This document shows, piece after piece, positions 10,857 to 24,638 of a DNA stretch of 64,000 nt (position 1 is the stretch's first letter; each line of letters starts with the position of its first letter). This DNA is from Trametes villosa. Taxonomy: Eukaryota > Basidiomycota > Agaricomycetes > Polyporales > Polyporaceae. Under the pieces are notes generated by a model that did not search any database, was not told where the DNA came from, and saw only the letters and a list, made by a program, of their open reading frames with translations. The stretch covers positions 3,124,001 to 3,188,000 of the forward strand of contig PUDQ02000001.1 in assembly GCA_002964805.2 (NCBI GenBank). Reading direction: 5' to 3'. A program made the translations under genes and the position numbers.

Positions 10857-12211
10857 TTAGTCTTTCTCGGGAATGACCTTCTGGTGCTGTGCAGGGAATT
10901 GTGACATGAGCGGCCGAGCAGCACACAGGCCAATAGATATACGAACCTTGCTGCTGTCAAAGCCATCTAGACCCGCCGCGACACGGGCACCAGCAACCAG
11001 GGAGCTCCAATCGAGGACGTCGTAGTGGGAGTGTCCGCGGCGCGCCTGGTTGGCGTGCAGCGCCCTTGCAGTGAGCATATGTTGGTGCGCAGCGTCCTGT
11101 TACGGAGGTGAGATCCGGATTCCAAGGACTTCACGAATGAGGCATACCAAAGCGGGCATAGGTGAATCGAGCTCGGTGGCCAGCTTGCGAATGTGGGTGG
11201 AGTCCTTCAGGCCACCGTCGATGGCGAAGCCCTTGCTGCCGTCGAATTGATCGTGGACCATCTTCTCGCCGTAGCTAATGAGGGGCGGCGCGGGGAAGGA
11301 GTCCTTGATGAACTGCTGCACCAGGCTGGCGCCAATTCCCGCCTTCTCGGAGAGCGTGAAGACCTCCGCGAGGAGCTCCAGAGAGCCGAGGATCATGGAG
11401 TTCCCAATGAGCTTGAACGTGGGCGCTGGAGCAAGCGTTAGATAGTTACAATAGTTGAGAATATCGTAAGACGGACCTTTCTCAATGTTGCCACCGAGAT
11501 CCATGGCCTTACGGCCAACGGAGGGAATGAGGATGTGGGCAATCTCCTTCTTGGACCTGTAATCCCCGGACATCACTATGAGGAGCTGGGCGGCTGCGGC
11601 TGCAGAAGGAGGGCCGAAGACGGGGGAGGTAACGAAGTGGGTGTGCGGCGAGCTGGAGAGCAGGGTGTCAATCTCGGCTATAGGTTCACAGTAATTAGTG
11701 ACAATTGCATAGATGTGCGCGAGGAGACATACCGGCGAGAGTTGGGTAGATGGTGCTGGTCTCTACAAAGATCTTGTTCTTGGTAGGGGGCGATTCCTGG
11801 TGGAAATGATGAGCATTCGTCCGGGATATGGCAGAATGAGCATACCTTGAGCGCCTCGGAGAAAGTCTGGTACACAGATCTTACGACAGTGTCTTCTGCC
11901 AGGTTGGTGAAGACCACTTCGCACTCCGTCGCGATCTCCTCGAGGGTGTCCGCGATGGTAATCAGGTCGTCCGAGAGCTCCCTGACGAGGTCGTCTGACT
12001 TTTCCTTCGTCCGGTTCCAAACGAGGATGGGCAGAGATCCGGGAACGTGCTCTTGCCGCCACTTTGCGAGGTTGCGGGCCATTGGGTAGCCCATGGCGCC
12101 GAGCCCGACAAACCCGATCTGTGCGGCATGCTGCCCGGGGGTCGCGGGACGCGAGAAGGGGATGTTGTCGAACTGCTGGGCGTTGAGGTGGAGACCTGCT
12201 GCTCTGTCCAT
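10857..12211 (-). CDS. 3-hydroxyisobutyrate dehydrogenase-like NAD(P)-binding oxidoreductase
   Basis: This is a beta-hydroxyacid dehydrogenase of the 3-HIBADH/6-phosphogluconate dehydrogenase superfamily. The N-terminal Rossmann domain has the dinucleotide loop GFVGLGAMGYPMARNLAKW and then LVWNRTKEKSDDLV. The substrate domain has IGNSMILGSLELLAEVFTL (the conserved NxxxLG-type helix) and GGLKDSTHIRKLA, which includes the family's catalytic lysine. At least five exons are needed. The last intron (GTTCGT...CAG) joins GFDSSK to HQKVIPEKD. The start chosen is MDRAAGLHLNAQQF; an in-frame codon further upstream is less likely. The natural substrate cannot be read from the sequence; valine degradation or succinic-semialdehyde/glyoxylate reduction are possibilities. 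Confidence 0.8.
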
Positions 12212-12590
12212 GGCTGGGATGGTGGTGGTGGGGCGGTGGTGGCAGGAAAAGAAAGCGAGCGAGGCCGGAGACTCAGAGCTCAAAGTCTGGAGAGAGCGAG
12301 CGATGGGCGAGATCCTGGCGAGAGCGCCGTAAACGGGAAGGACCTGGGCAGGACGTCATATGCTGCCCGCCCACGTGGCCGATAAGCCCTAGCCTGGGGT
12401 CTGCCCTGCACGCGTTGCTTGTCGCTGTTGACGCGTTCAGTAGAGACGCCCATTGGCGGGGAATGCCGAGTGGGCGGCAGGACGGGAGCGAGTTGGTTGT
12501 GGTCGTCCACGGCCAGCTGCACGCTCTCATCCATCTCTCCTCCTCCCACCCACATCGCCCCCGGGCCTGCTTTCACCTGCGCTGCCTGCC
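12212..12590. promoter_or_regulatory. Divergent promoter of the dehydrogenase and the NAK kinase
   Basis: The 379 bases lie between two outward-pointing start codons. The stretch just before the kinase ATG at 12591 is rich in C and T (CATCTCTCCTCCTCCCACCC), a common fungal core-promoter feature in place of TATA. No specific operator was recognised. Confidence 0.45.
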
Positions 12591-15500
12591 ATGCAGGCCT
12601 ATCAGCAGCCGTTTGCGCAGCCAAACAAGGGGACCCTCGTACCTGGCCAGTCGATCACCGTCAACAAGTACACAGTCGTGGTCGAGCGCTACCTCAGCCA
12701 AGGTCAGACATCCTCTCCATCCTCCCTCATCTTCGGCTCCCTCCCGCAAGCACGGAGCCGTGTCATGAGTGCAATGCTTAGGCGTGCTATCTGGTACCCA
12801 TGATACTCCGATGCGCTCTGTACCGCTCGCGCGGATGGTCGGACACGTCCATGCGGCGCACTGCTATAAACAATACATTCTAGGGTTGCTATGCCCGTAT
12901 CTTACACGTCCTTCCTCCCAGGTGGCTTCGCACACGTATACCTCGTCAGGACCGCGCAGCCAGTCTACAACACAACACACCATGTTCTCAAGCGAATTGC
13001 CGTCCCCAATGAGACCATGCTCTCAGAGGTTAAGAAGGAAGTGGATATCATGGTAATTGCATCTCGATCTCGTCCCCCGCCCCGCGCCTTGTCAACACGA
13101 GCTCGCAGAGAATCCTCAAAGGCCACCCCAATATCGTCTTCCTCATTGACGCCGCCTGGCACCGCCTACCGAACGGCACGTACGAGGTCTTCATCCTCAT
13201 GGAGTTCTGCCCCGGCGGTGGAATCATCGACATGATGAACCGGCGGCTACGGGAACGCCTCACGGAAGCCGAGATCCTCACTATCTTCGTGGACGTGTGC
13301 GAAGGCTTGGCAGCCATGCACGCCCTCAAGCCGCCCATCCTCCATCGAGACCTCAAGGTCGAGAACATCCTTCAGGCGTCACCCACATCCTACAAGCTAT
13401 GCGACTTTGGCAGTGCTACTCCAGTGCAGAAAGTGCCATCTAACACGCAAGAACTCCGCCTGCTGGAGACAGACCTCAACCGGCACACTACCCTCCAGTA
13501 TCGTGCGCCCGAGATGATTGACGTCCATCTGCGAAGACCAATCGACGAGAAGAGCGATGTCTGGGCGTTGGGTGTGCTCCTGTACAAGCTCTGCTACTAC
13601 ACCACTCCCTTCGAGGAACACGGGCCGCTGGCGATTCTCAATGTGCAGTACAAGATACCCCCATATCCCGTATATTCGGCGCAAATGAACAGCTTAATCG
13701 GTCCGTATCATGCAACCCGCTCCAGCGTCCGCCGACCATCTGACCCAACGTGCTATAGCCTCCATGCTCAAGGAGCACGGCACGCAGCGGCCAAGCGTGT
13801 TCGAGATCTTGCTGCACGTACACGCACTTCGTGGAACTAAGTCGCGATTCACGTACAACATTCCCGCGCGGGAGCCGCTATCGCCCCGCTCGCTGCAGGC
13901 ACCACTCCAGGCGCTCTCGCCCAACATTGCTTCAAACCCGCTCGACGACCTCGTCTCTTACAAGTCCCAGCAACCTTTGTCTTCCTCGCCAGCCAAGAAC
14001 GCAGGGGTGGAGGCGCGCGAGAAGGTACTGGAAGCGATCGCGCCAATGCGGCGCGGACGTCCACAGCAATCGAGCGGCCCATCTCGCTCACGGCCATCTA
14101 GTCCGGAGAAGCCAGTGACATTCGAGACGAAGTTCGGGAACGAGGATGACAAGTCGTGGAAAGCCCTGCGCCCCTCGAAGTCCGGGTTCCATGGCGCGGG
14201 CAGCGATGCCGCATCCTTCAGCAGTCGGGCGGACGCAGATGCTTGGAGTCTGGACTCACGGCAGTCGGGGCAGAAGCCGGATACGAGCGCAAGGCGAGGT
14301 TTTGACAACGACTTCAGCGCGGGCTTCGGGAGCAAGTTCACGACAGCGACACACCAGTCTGGTCGTACACCCCCCACAAGCAAGCCTGCGGAGAGCAATG
14401 CCTCCGGGTTCAGCGCAGGGTTTGGCGATGCCTTCGACCCGGCGAAGATGTTGTCTTCACCTCGGCCACCGTCACGCCTGCGGACGAGTCGAATAGGCAA
14501 GGATGCATTCGATGGGCTTGGCCTTCCTGCGCAGCCTCCTCCCACCACGCTCGGCGAGGCGAGGAAGAGTCGCACCGGCCTAGCCAGCTTCAGCATACCC
14601 TCCAGCTCGAATGCTCAGCTCAACGTGCCGGTCTCAAGCGGGTTGGGAACGTCCAACACGACCTACCGCCCGCCAAGCGTGCACTCAGCCCGACCAACGC
14701 CGTCGCCACAGCCAACTTCGACGCAGCCGCAACCACAGTCCTCCAATTTGTCCCCCATCCCACCGCCATCGCAGACGTGGCGGCAGCACGTGAAGGCGCC
14801 CTCTTCGCCTCAGGATGCGCTCTCTGCCGAGGAGCGTTTCCCGTCGTTGGAGGATCTCGATCGCACGTTCGGCTCTCCCTCGCCACCCGTATCTACCGAC
14901 AAGCCGTCGCAACGCGCAGCAGACCGCCCGCCCTCGCGCAACAGCTACATGGGCTCCGTCGGGACCGGCGCGGGCCAGAGCGGGGTCAGCTATACCCCAA
15001 ATGCCGGAGTGTCCGCGAGCAAAGCACGGTACGACGGCGTGCGCTCGCAGCATGTCACCGGCACCGCGATGCGCGACGCACGCGCGGCGGCCTCGCGCCA
15101 GTCGACGTTCATGCGGAGCACCGAGCCGATGAAGGCGGAGGACGGGCCTAGCAAGCCGCCAATTATGAGCAGGCCCTCGCTCTTGCGCAAACACCGCAGC
15201 TCGACGTCGATGAAGACGCCCTCGCTGTCCGACCAGCTCGACTACCTCTCTGGCGCAGGCACCCCCTCAGGCTCCGCTGTGCCGCCGTCGCTCCCCCCGC
15301 GACCACAGCCTCAGGCGACGCCGCGCACGGAGCCGCGCGACTGGCTCACGGGCGCGGACGACGACCTCGGCTCGGAGACGGCGCGCGCGACGACGCCGAC
15401 GCACGAGTCGCGGCCCGTCCTGCGCGACTCGCCCAGCAAGCGCGCGAGCTACATCGAGCGCAGCCCGATCGCGCTCCAGAAGCCGCTCGAGGCGGAGAGC

Positions 15501-17222
15501 GTTGTGCCGTCCCCGGGCCCGCCGCCGGACATGGCGCGCTCGGCAGCGACGGAGCTCGAGCGCGAGTGGAACCGCGCGCTGGATAGGCTGGACCACATTC
15601 CCGCGGGCAACAGCGAGCGTCAGAAGCAGCGCGAGAGGGAGAAGGAGCGGGAGAGGGAGCGTATACAGGCAGACCGGGAGGAGGCGCAACGGAAGCTCGA
15701 GACGGGCCGTCCGCGTTCGCCCGCGGCAACTGGGGCGTCGACGAAGGCGTTCATCACGCGCGGCGATGTCGACACGCGTGGACTCGGGCTGCAGATCCCC
15801 CCGCTCGACACGCGCGCGCAGAGCACGACGCCGTCTCCGAGCGGGCTCACGGACAACTGGAGCCCTGTGCCGTCTCCTGCGGGTTCATCCAGCAGCGATG
15901 GCGGCCCGGAGGACGCCGGAGGGTTTGGGTCGAAGAGCGAGAAGGCACGCGAGCAGGCAGCTGCGCGCAGTGGGTCGAACGGCTTCGGGAAGGTGGTTGC
16001 GCCCAAGGAGGGTGAACGTAGGCGACGGCCCAGGAGCAAGGGGAGGCAGAGCTCAGTACACGACCTCGTCGACCTGTGGGGCGGAGGGCTCGAGAAGGAG
16101 AAAGAGAAGGCCCCCGAGAAGCCGAAGGGCAGCATGGGTCCTCCGCCCGGGAAGAGGAGCTCGATCATAGTGCCTGCTGCGACGATGAAGCCGCCTCCGC
16201 TCACAAGCAAGCCACGCTCATCGTCGCCCCAGCCAATGCAAACAGCTGTCTCGGGCCAGTCGTCCCGCCAGCTTCCCTCCCCCACCAAGCACTCGAAGCT
16301 GCCCTCCGGAGCCGCGTCACGCCGTCTACCTGTACCTCCCTCCCCGTCTCCATCGGTCGACGGCTCCACCACCGCTACCGGCCGCTCGCGCCCCGCCTCG
16401 ATGTTCATCTCTCCCGTCACCTCATCCAAGTCCACGCCCGGAGACATGGGCTCTTCGTCAGAGGCCGCCGCCGCGTTCGCGCAGCAAGCACTCTCCCCGC
16501 CCGACACCCCACGCTCGCGCCGCGCCGCGCGCCGCAGCTCGATCTCGGACATGGTGCAGCACTACGAGGCGATCGGCGGCTCGAAGCCCAAGAGCCAGGG
16601 CCCCGGCCCGCCTGCGCCAGCGAAGCCCGCCGGGCTCTCGCTCAAGACGCACCAGAGCACGAACAGCGCGGCGTCGGACATGTCGCCCTCGGCCGCCGCG
16701 ACGCGCTTCCCGCGACTCTCGCCGACGACGTCGCCCGTGCTGAGCAAGGCGGCGCTCGCGGTGCCGGGCGCGGAGGTCGCGCGTGACTTTGCGAAGCACA
16801 GGACGTCCCCGACTGGCCTGCCCCCGCGCAGCTCGCCCGTTGGGCGGCTGGAGACGCCGTATGGGAATGCGTTCGGGAGTAACACGACGGGGACGTCGAT
16901 CAACGGTCTACCTGCGCGTCGCTCGCCGCTGGAGCTCCCGCGCGAGCTGCCGCAGCAGCCACCGTCACGCCAGTCGACGAAGGACATGGTGCCACCCCCC
17001 TCTCCCCGTATGGAGCGCAAGCTGTCGGCGCAGGGTGAAGGCGCGGCCGGTAGCGGGCTGCCGGTGCGCTCGCCCTCGCCGGAGAAGCCGTTCCAGGGCG
17101 TGTCAAAGCTGATCGACCGCTGGAACCGCGCGGTGGACGAGACGGGCCCTGGTGCGCCGCGTCGCGGGGGTGCGCCTGCGCGACGTGCGGGCATGGTCTC
17201 TGGCGGTTCCGGGCGTAGTTGA
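12591..17222 (+). CDS. Ark1/Prk1/AAK1-family (NAK) serine/threonine kinase with a long disordered tail
   Basis: Kinases of this family phosphorylate endocytic coat proteins and regulate actin patches. Four exons (12591-12702, 12922-13052, 13109-13700, 13759-17222) sum to 4,299 bases, 1,432 residues. The kinase domain spans about residues 30-310: a glycine loop split by intron 1 (SQG/GFAHVYLV), the lysine in HHVLKRIAVPN, the catalytic loop HRDLKVENIL, CDFGSAT, YRAPEMID and SDVWALGVLLYKLCYYTTPF. The NAK-type insertion TDLNRHTTLQYRAPEM is clear. The tail, over 1,100 residues, is Ser/Pro/Arg-rich with a charged helix (REREKERERERIQADREEA), a repeated FSAGFG motif, and short conserved-looking blocks VHDLVDLWGGG and FQGVSKLIDRWNRAVDE at the very end. 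The catalytic residues are all present. Confidence 0.92.
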
Positions 17223-17755
17223 GTTTCTTGGAGACGGAGGGTTGAGTACGACGGACAAGGATCGGAAGCAATACCACTACCTCGACATCTTGCATATGCG
17301 CACGGATGTTTTCTTCTGACCATCACGATACGACCTCCTCGTAATCTCGAGCTCGCATGCTGTATGCTTTCGCAGTAGGGAATCTGATATATTGTATATG
17401 CGCGGAGCAGGGCGTGCTACATCTAGGGTGCGAGGAAGGCAGGGAGTCGCGTTTAGCAGGGGGTAGCATACATGTATAAATTAGCGAAGCTTCCGAACGG
17501 AAGACGTGTCTCGGGATGGGTGCAAATCTGCGCGATATAAGCAAGGAGACCAGCTTCCCAGCAGCGGATCGCCTCCGCACGCAAGGAGGCGCGCAGTAGG
17601 CAGACCTGCCTGCGGTCTGCTCAAGAAAGATGGAGAGGAGAGGGGCAGCCTGCGGTCGCCATCGTAGTATAACCAAGGGCGACGGGATAGCGTTTGTGGC
17701 AACGCACTGCTATCTCGTCCGAATGGGGAGCCCCGAATTTGACTGCGTTGCCCGG
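17223..17755. other. Intergenic, convergent 3' flanks
   Basis: This interval lies between the stop of the NAK kinase and the stop of the copper transporter gene. It must hold both polyadenylation regions. No gene or repeat was seen. Confidence 0.5.
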
Positions 17756-18762
17756 TCACTGGCCAAGGAGCAGCTCCCGCGCGAGGTCCTTGCCCTTGCC
17801 GTGCTCCCACGGGTCCTCGTCCGCAGGGTACACGTTCGCCTTGACGCGCTCGGTGTCGCCCGCGAGGCCGAGCTCGGCGGCGGCGGCGTCCGCGCGCGCG
17901 AGGTTGGAGTGGTTCGGGTGGATGAAGATGCTCTCCGGCTTCGACTTGGAGCGCGGGCGCGTGGTGGGGTTCGTGCGCGTGGTGGGGTTCGTGCGCGCGG
18001 GGGGCGCGGGCGGGTAAGAGGACGAGGAGTGGGAGTCGCGGGAGTAGGGCTCGTCGAGGGAGTCCCGGAGGAGCGGTTCTTTGAAGTGTTCGGAGCTGGG
18101 TCGGGAGGTTAGGCTAAGAGGATTGCGAGGGGAAAGCGGGCGCACTCGTGTGACTGGTGGTGCTCGGGGGCATAATCGAGGTATTCGATCACGAACTGGC
18201 CTATTGCTAGGCATGTTACCTGGCGACTAGTGTAAGTGCGCACCCCGTGGTTGTGGAATATGCAGTGTACTCACAGCTACGACGATGAGGCTGGGCGAGA
18301 AGGGTTCACTAAACATGACCTGGTCGAGAAGTTGTCCTACTCACCCGAAGCTGAACGTCATCCCGATGAGCATGTACAACCTGCGCACACGCCTGTCTGT
18401 CAATGATAGTCCATGACAAAAGGCACAAGGGGTACGCACAATCTGTCGAAGGTGACAAGCCAATACAGACATGTCCGCCATAAAGCAGTGCCGAATCGAG
18501 AGCCGCGGCGGCCTCGCGGAGTGAACGGATTCCATTTCTTGCTTGTGGCGTAGGTCAAGAGTCTAAGCAGCCGGTTTACTACATGAGGTACGTATAGGAA
18601 GCAGAAACCAAAGTCGACGTACCGTTCGGAGAAACATATTACAGCGGTCAAGCAGGCCGCAACGAAGAACGACCACCCGGAGTCGAGACGGAGGCCGTAG
18701 ACGAGGACGTGCTCGCCGAGGAACCTCCAGTGGAGGTGGTCTTCCCACCCGCCTTCCATCAT
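17756..18762 (-). CDS. Ctr-family copper transporter
   Basis: Ctr proteins import Cu(I) across the plasma or vacuolar membrane as trimers. The first exon starts MMEGGWEDHLHW and contains TM1 (SGWSFFVAACLTAVICFSER). After a GTACGT intron comes LLTYATSKKWNPF, then TM2 (ALWRTCLYWLVTFDR, intron, LLYMLIGMTFSFG) with the copper-coordinating MxxxM as MLIGM. A short exon LIVVA and then VTCLAIGQFVIEYLDYAPEH supply TM3; the usual GxxxG there is weak. A 41-base intron could join this to a 120-residue Ser/Pro/Arg tail ending at 17756. Without it the protein stops near 18111. The long tail has two copies of TNPTTR. The N-terminus lacks the usual Met-rich motifs, so a vacuolar Ctr2-like type is possible. 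Confidence 0.7.
17958..17993. repeat. Two tandem 18-base units in the copper-transporter tail
   Basis: The unit is a direct repeat (CGCGTGGTGGGGTTCGTG) present twice without mismatch. Read on the minus strand it gives the duplicated TNPTTR in the disordered C-terminal tail. This is probably simple replication slippage. Confidence 0.7.
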
Positions 18763-19078
18763 GTTGTCCGGGTGTGCTATGGGTCCAAAGGAGAGTGTAT
18801 GGTGTACAGAGAGCGGGAGCGGCGTCGAGAGGGGAGGAGGATAAGTATAGAGAGGGCGTCGATGGCCGTTGTCGGCTGCTCAATTATTTCTCCCATCCCG
18901 CAGCGCGTAGCTTTCCGAAAACCTCGGACTTGACGTCGATTAGCACTCGGCCCGGACATCCGCCACTTTCTACCAAACGCCCACGACGAGGCCCGCATCC
19001 CGCGACGCTTGCTTGTTCTAGCCATTCCGACTGGCGAGCCAAATCAACGTTCTGTGAACTGGAGATTTAGCGGTGCCT
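18763..19078. promoter_or_regulatory. Divergent promoter of the copper transporter and the Cak1-like kinase
   Basis: The 316 bases separate two outward-pointing start codons. No clear TATA or copper-response element was identified by eye. Confidence 0.4.
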
Positions 19079-20724
<1,646 letters not shown>

Positions 20725-21412
20725 CACGGAGAATATCCAGGCCGGTTATAGGCACGTATATGTGGTGGAGCATCCGGGAAGAATAGGTAAAGAGCCAGAA
20801 GTCATTGCCGAGACTGCTCAGATTTAAATGCAAGGGGTACGACAGAGAGCGACGCCGACAGAGTCGAGAGAGAAACGCCCGCAGGCATGAATACACGGCC
20901 GTTGCCGAGATTGTCGATCTAGCACGTCCCGACAACATCATGCTGCCAAACCACTCGTTGATCCCGCTCCTCTGACCTCTGCGAACAACACGAAAGCATA
21001 CAGCTATGGATACTGCAGAAATCTTCGATGGGGAGACTACAACATGCTATGGCAGCACAGTCTACTTTGGCGACGCGGCCACTCACTACTCATCTTCACC
21101 CAAGCGTCCACCCCAGCGGAGGGAGCAGAAGCCAGGACACAACCAACCAATCACACCTGTTCTTTAGCCTAGTCTTCAAAGCTGCCCTGTGTCGTTGAAC
21201 CACAACCGAACCTGCCGACACGGCGCGCGCTAGGCCCGATCGCAATGGCGGTCAGCCAGTGTCAGCCTCTCCCCGCCGTGCCAGCCTCCCCGGACAGAAA
21301 TATGTAGCTGCTCCCTGACAATTCTGCTCCCTGTTGCGTTGCCATCACACCAGTCGCTGCTAAACAGTCGCTCGCTTTTTGCTTTTTGCCCTCAACACTA
21401 CTATCTACTACA
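20725..21412. other. Intergenic, likely promoter of the SUMO-motif protein
   Basis: This 688-base spacer has no gene-like ORF. Just before the ATG at 21413 there is a pyrimidine-rich run (GCTTTTTGCTTTTTGCCC) and a CTACTATCTACTACA leader, common near fungal transcription starts. Confidence 0.4.
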
Positions 21413-24400
21413 ATGTCCACACTCATTTCCAACCCCACCACTCGCCCTCGCGGCACCCGCCTCAACCACTACCCGCTCGGGCTGCACGGTCCATACGTCG
21501 CCTCCCCCTGGGCAGCGGCTCGCCTTGGACAGCGCGTCTTCGCTTCCAAGGACGAGTACCGCCGCTACGTCCTAGCGGACTTCGACGCCGCCGGTCACCA
21601 CCACCCCACCGCCGTCGCGGAACGCATTGCAGCGCACGAGGCTCGCGTCGCCCTCGAGAACGCTGCTCGCTACCGCAAGGCAGTCTGGGACGGGGTGGAC
21701 CCGGCGGCATCGACGTCCGCTGAACCCCGTGTCGAGATCCGGAAGCGTCCAGCTCGTGCGACGTTGACGGACGGAACGGGACAGGGCGTCAGGCGCTGCA
21801 TCCGCACAGAGGAGGAAGAGGAGATGGTACGCCGCCCTCTCTTTTGCCCAGGTTCGGCCTCTGACCCCTTGCAGCTCATTGCCGACATCATGGAGTTCAT
21901 GTATGGTGGCCCAGGCCCCGAGCCTATGGCCGCCGCATATGTCGAGTATCCGGTCGAGGAGACATTCGACAGTAGCACCGTACTGTCAATGGACCGGGCT
22001 CACACTCCCTCAGCCCACATTGAGGTCTCCTTCAAGATCGAGCAGTCGCCCTCGGTACAGGTACGGGAGGAGTTCGAGGAAGACGTTCTCCCCCCATGGG
22101 CCTTCGACGAAGTGCCCGCCCGTGCTACCGACATGTACGCTCCAACCCCCAACGAGCCGATCTCAGTCAAGCTCGAGGACTCGCCATCTGTGTACGTGTG
22201 GCCAGAGCCCGAGGAGGGGTTCGTGCCTACCGAGCGGCAAGTCGTGGTCAAGATCGAGCCGTCGCCGTCCGTACTGGTGCGCGAGGAACCTGACGAAGAG
22301 GTCCCTCTGACCTGGCCTATAGCTGAGGTCGCTGCTCCCGTTATCGACTTGCGCTCCCCGACCCCGGGGGCGCCCATTGTGGTCAAGCTCGAGGACTCGC
22401 CTTCTGTGTACGTGTGGCCTGAGCCTGAGGAGGGGCACGAGCCTGCCGCTCCGCTCGTTGTGGTCAAGATCGAACCACTGTCGCCATCGGTGCAGGTGCG
22501 CGAGGAACCTGAGGAAGAAGTTCTTCTCTCGTGGTCGACCGACCAAGTCGCCCCCGCCCCTGCCACGCCCGCCCGCGTCCTGCGGGCCCCGATGCCACGT
22601 ACCCCAGCAGTGGTCAAGATCGAATCGTCGCCCTCCGTAGAGGCGATCATACCGCCCGCTCCTCGCAAGCGCGGGGTTGTCCCGGAAGCTCCTCGCAAGC
22701 GCGCAAGCAAACACTCTGCTGTCAAGCTCGAGCCGCTGCCTTCCCTCGAGGCGATCATCCCCCCTGCTCTTCGCAAGCGCGCGAGCAAGCGTTCTACTAA
22801 GCGGACTACCGTCAAGCTCGAGCCGTCACCTTCAGTGCAAGTGCGAGTGGAACCTGAAGAGGAGGTTCTCCCTCCCGCACCTGCGAAGAAGACTCGCACC
22901 CGCCGTGCGCGCCAGCCGATCGTGGTCAACCTCGAGTCTTCGCCTTCAGTGCATATTCGCCAGGAAGAGGAGGACGGCGTCATCCCTCCCGCGCCTATCG
23001 AGATCGTGTCGACCCCGCCGCGTCGTTGCCGCCGGCGTTCCCTCCGGCGCATGGACGTGGATGCCGAGGACGTCGAGATGCCATTCACGCGCTCGGCTGC
23101 CGCCGTCAGTGTGGACCTCTCGGAGCCGATGGAGCAGGACGAGGGCACTCCGGGACCCCGGGTGAAGGAAGAGGAGCGCGAGGACGACGGCGAGGCCCTT
23201 CTCGTCAGTACAGCGCCTACGAGCGGCATGTCGTCGTCGGACTCTCGCGTACAGGTTCGCCTGGAGTCCCCTTCCATCATACTCGAGTTCTCAGAGCCAG
23301 CGGTCAAGCTGGAGCCTATTGAGCCTTCCATCAAGCGCGAGGTCGACGAGCCGTCGCTCTCATCCAAAGTGCGCGAGCCTGCAGCCAAGCGCAAGGCCAA
23401 GAGGACTCACAAGCCCACCGTCCACCGCGAGGCCCCCGAGCCAACCATCAAGGATGAAGTAGAGGAGCCGTTCATCAAGACGGAGGAGCCCGAGCCATAC
23501 GTCGAGTACGAGCTGCCTGGGTCGATCTTCTGGACCAGGCTGCCCGAGCCGTCCGCCAGGATCGACCCCTACGAATCGTCCACCGAACTCGCGCTGGTAG
23601 CTCTCAAGGCCACGCCCTCTATCACCGACCTCGATCAGATGATGCAAGCGCTGACGCTCGCGAGCAAGGAGACCCCTCTCGCCGCTGAGGAGGCTCCCTG
23701 CGACGTTGAGGCGCTCGCCGTCATCTTGTATGCGTGTCCGCAGCCCTACTTGGAGGACACCATGCATACGGAGGTCGACCTCGTGTATGAGGACAGCACC
23801 TGTCTATCGGGGAGCGACTCCTGCGCGTCGTTCTACACTGCGTCAGAGAGCTTCTCGGAGGACCTCCACTCCCTGTCTCCCTCGCCGACGACGGAATCCC
23901 TCTATCTCCTGGCCACACCCTCACTCGTCAACGACGACGGCACGGACTCATGGTCGCTTCCAGCGTCGCCTACTTCGACAGGTCTACTAACGCCCCCCGG
24001 GAACGACTGTCAGGCGGCCTGCATCGCCCCGAGCCCCGAGTTCGCCTCCAATGTCGCGGCCACCCTGGCTCCAGCACTGTCGGCCTTGCCATCATTCTAC
24101 CCTTGCTTTGATTCCATCATCGATGTAAGTTGTGAATTCTCGGCTTTTGGATGCACGCTGACCTTGATCACTAGCTTTACTTGTATGACGACGAGTCTGT
24201 CGACGTCGTGGTACTGGAGCAGGCTTGTTCTGAGCCTGCTCCGTTGCATTGCATTTCGTCCGAAATGAACGGAGACCTCATGGTGAGTAATACATTGTAT
24301 GCTACTTCTTCTAGCTAACCTTGCTCGCGCTACCAGACCACCGCCACGTCCAGCTCACAGGAGAATGTTGCTTCGCTCTTCAAGCGAGGCGATGATGCCC

Positions 24401-24638
24401 TGTCGGGACTCGGACTCAACATGTTCATTGAAGAGGACGATGACGTCTGTCCTCTTCCCGGCCACCTCGATCTCCGCTGCACATCCCAGGTATGTCATAG
24501 TAATTCACTCGAACCTGACTCGCGCTGACTATGGAGAAGCCACTCCCTATAGGGCAGCCTGTCGGGCTGTGGGGGTGGTTGAAACGGGTCACCTTCCTCG
24601 CGCTAGGGAAGGGGACCCTCGAGCAGCTGGAGCTCTAA
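21413..24638 (+). CDS. Large acidic protein with tandem SUMO-consensus modules
   Basis: I recognise no family. Four exons (21413-24124, 24175-24282, 24337-24489, 24540-24638) join in phase, about 1,023 residues. An alternative last acceptor after 24552 would end at 24582 instead. The N-terminal 90 residues look folded (YPLGLHGPYVASPWAAARLG, then DEYRRYVLADFD). From about 22020 to 23000 nine copies of a module occur: hydrophobic-K-x-E, then SPS, then V-x-V, then an acidic run (for example VKIEPSPSVLVREEPDEE and VKLEDSPSVYVWPEPEEG). One copy has Asn in place of Lys (VNLE). Four more K-x-E motifs (VKLE, IKRE, IKDE, IKTE) follow. Basic runs such as RKRASKHS and RRCRRRSLRR could be nuclear signals. 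The C-terminal third is acidic and ends EQLEL. See the findings for the SUMO interpretation. Confidence 0.8.

Noticed and set aside
22000..23400. 466-codon minus-strand frame opposite the SUMO-motif gene
   Set aside because: It is a Gly/Ser/Thr/Arg shadow of the repeats on the other strand; the plus-strand reading has spliced exons in phase and clear motif conservation.
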